NCBI GenBank assembly: GCA_016222925.1
Contig: JACRQB010000187.1
Location: forward strand, 1 to 5,362
Direction of reading: 5' to 3'
DNA length: 5,362 nt
Origin: Nitrospirota bacterium
Lineage (GTDB): Bacteria; Nitrospirota; Nitrospiria; Nitrospirales; Nitrospiraceae
Position numbers and translations under genes: made by a program. Shown one piece after another: positions 4,136 through 5,362 of the stretch (position 1 is the first letter of the stretch; the number at the start of each line of letters is the position of its first letter). A model generated the notes under the pieces. The model made no database searches. It was not told where the DNA came from and saw nothing but the letters and a program-made list of their open reading frames with translations.

Positions 4136-5362
4136 TCAGTCCAACGCGAGTGTCAGACATTTGGCCGACCCACCGGATTTCATGAACTCATCGAGCTGAA
4201 CCTGGTGGGTTTCATATCCTCTCATGCGGAGCCAATCCTCAGTGGTGGGGCATCCCGCAGGGAGAACGACATGTTTCCCGACACAGACGGCATTGCAGGC
4301 GAATTTCAAGGCTTCATCTTCCGGAACGGCGAGACGCAGTTTGTCAGGAACACGCTCTGCAATCGCTGTCTGGCCATAGCGATCAAAGGCAGCAGGGAAA
4401 TAGAGGAGCTCGCCGCCGCTCAAGGGACAGAGGCAGGTATCCAGATGATAGAAGCGGCTGTCGACAAGTTCGAGGGGAATGATTTCTCGCTGAAAACGCT
4501 CACCGAGAATCGGGAAGACGCGGATATCCGATCGCTGTCGATATCCACCGAACCAGTATTCTGAAAAACCCAGGAGGTCGCCTGCTCCCTCAAAATACAG
4601 CTCTTTTTCTACTGTGACCACGTCATAGCCCTGCCCACGGAACCAATCTTCAAAATGAGCCTCTTCAGGCTGACGCTCAGGGTACCGGAAACGACTCACG
4701 ATAGCGGTTCGTCCCACCACGATGCCGGCATTGGCCGTAAATACGAGGTCGGGCAACCCAGGAATGGGAGTCATTCGTTCGAGTACGACGCCCACGTCTT
4801 TTTCAAGTACTCGCATCAATTCATGCCACTGTCGCACCGCCTTTCCGTGATCTACGCGATTGGTAAGCCGCATCCAGGGATTGATCTCATACTCAATCCC
4901 GAAAAACTTCCCCAACAGTCTGGCAAGTTCCGACAGAAACGATGCCGCATCCATGACGAGGCCGACCGCCTGAAAGCTGCCCCGGTCGGCCAGCTTGGTC
5001 GGGACCGACGGGTTTACGTCGACACAGACAGTGGGAACGGTTGCCGGCAGAAGATTGCCCGTCGCCACGGAGTGGAGCGTCGAGGCGACAAGGAGAGCCA
5101 GCCCAACACCGGGGATCAATGCGCGCATCGCGCGTTGTGCTAGAACTGAATCCGTGATCACTCCGGGCAAGGGACCATCATCACGAATCGTTCCGGACAT
5201 GATCACCGGCACACCCTGCCGGATACAAGCGGCCATGATTCCCTGCTTGATCATTCCCGACGTGACCGCCGCCTCAATCCCACCGATGGCTCGAATTCGG
5301 TTGATGGTCCGCAAATGGTGCTCGTGACCATGTGGGACTGCGCGCCCTGCTGTGAGTCCGTA
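4136..5362 (-). CDS. TIGR00300-type ornithine cyclodeaminase-like / arginine dihydrolase fusion (5' end outside window)
   Basis: 408 residues are visible, numbered here from the right edge, and the frame is still open there. Residues 1-150 are the C-terminal part of a TIGR00300 (LOR/SDH) domain: HGHEHHLRTINRI (11-23), SGTIRDDGPLPGVITD (56-71), STLHSVATGN (94-103) and CVDVNPSVPTKLADRG (113-128). This is the NAD-binding region of archaeal and cyanobacterial ornithine cyclodeaminases. From about 152 a full amidinotransferase-fold domain follows: YEINPWM (158-164), GLPDLVFTANAG (202-213), FEGAGD (257-262), FYHLD (304-308) and SGGSAKC (396-402). Glu258, His306 and Cys402 are the expected catalytic triad. 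An asparagine (Asn211) in the substrate loop fits arginine dihydrolases (ArgZ/AgrE). Predicted chemistry is arginine to ornithine, CO2 and ammonia, then ornithine to proline. The domain order is the reverse of AgrE. About 250 N-terminal residues are probably missing. Arginine-specific activity is inferred. Confidence 0.85.
   Translation of the reverse strand, partial: YGLTAGRAVPHGHEHHLRTINRIRAIGGIEAAVTSGMIKQGIMAACIRQGVPVIMSGTIRDDGPLPGVITDSVLAQRAMRALIPGVGLALLVASTLHSVATGNLLPATVPTVCVDVNPSVPTKLADRGSFQAVGLVMDAASFLSELARLLGKFFGIEYEINPWMRLTNRVDHGKAVRQWHELMRVLEKDVGVVLERMTPIPGLPDLVFTANAGIVVGRTAIVSRFRYPERQPEEAHFEDWFRGQGYDVVTVEKELYFEGAGDLLGFSEYWFGGYRQRSDIRVFPILGERFQREIIPLELVDSRFYHLDTCLCPLSGGELLYFPAAFDRYGQTAIAERVPDKLRLAVPEDEALKFACNAVCVGKHVVLPAGCPTTEDWLRMRGYETHQVQLDEFMKSGGSAKCLTLALD

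Noticed and set aside
5312..5314. TTG as a true start for the right-hand enzyme.
   Set aside because: The frame continues upstream to the edge as YGLTAGRAVPHGHEHH, matching conserved family sequence, so the gene is truncated by the window, not started here.
1..5362. Defence system, CRISPR array, insertion sequence or integrase.
   Set aside because: No regularly spaced repeats, transposase or nuclease motifs, or terminal inverted repeats were found. All long frames are explained by metabolic, envelope or small unknown genes.

Overview
The window looks like ordinary chromosomal DNA from a Gram-negative bacterium of fairly high GC content. It has a signal-peptide outer-membrane beta-barrel, strong Shine-Dalgarno sites and sigma70-type promoters. 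The gene content and the style of the barrel protein remind me of Nitrospira (Nitrospirota). That is recognition, not proof, because no rRNA or other marker gene is present. I see no mobile element, tRNA, rRNA or CRISPR array.

Layout, left to right. (1) Positions 1-137, minus strand: the first 45 codons of larC, running off the left edge. It starts at GTG and carries the diagnostic N-terminal LarC motif. (2) Positions 138-313: a divergent regulatory gap. (3) Positions 314-859, plus strand: a small exported protein with a FlgD-Ig-like beta fold, function unknown. (4) Positions 2612-883, minus strand: gpsA followed by larB as a translationally coupled pair (ATGA overlap), driven by a promoter with both sigma70 hexamers at consensus (TTGACA-N18-TATAAT). 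(5) Positions 2863-3633, plus strand: an outer-membrane beta-barrel in visibly AT-richer DNA. (6) Positions 3706-4065, plus strand: a zinc-ribbon protein with two membrane segments. (7) Positions 4136-5362, minus strand: a large enzyme open at the right edge. It joins the C-terminal part of a TIGR00300-type (LOR/SDH, ornithine-cyclodeaminase-like) domain to a complete amidinotransferase/arginine-dihydrolase domain.

Two themes stand out. LarB and LarC make the nickel-pincer nucleotide cofactor of the LarA lactate racemase family, so the left half is a lar locus. It is split by an opposite-strand gene, and larB is tied to the phospholipid-precursor gene gpsA. The right-hand enzyme has the two activities of cyanobacterial AgrE/ArgZ (arginine to ornithine, then ornithine to proline) but in the reverse domain order. 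The reverse-order fusion is the most unusual thing I can support here.
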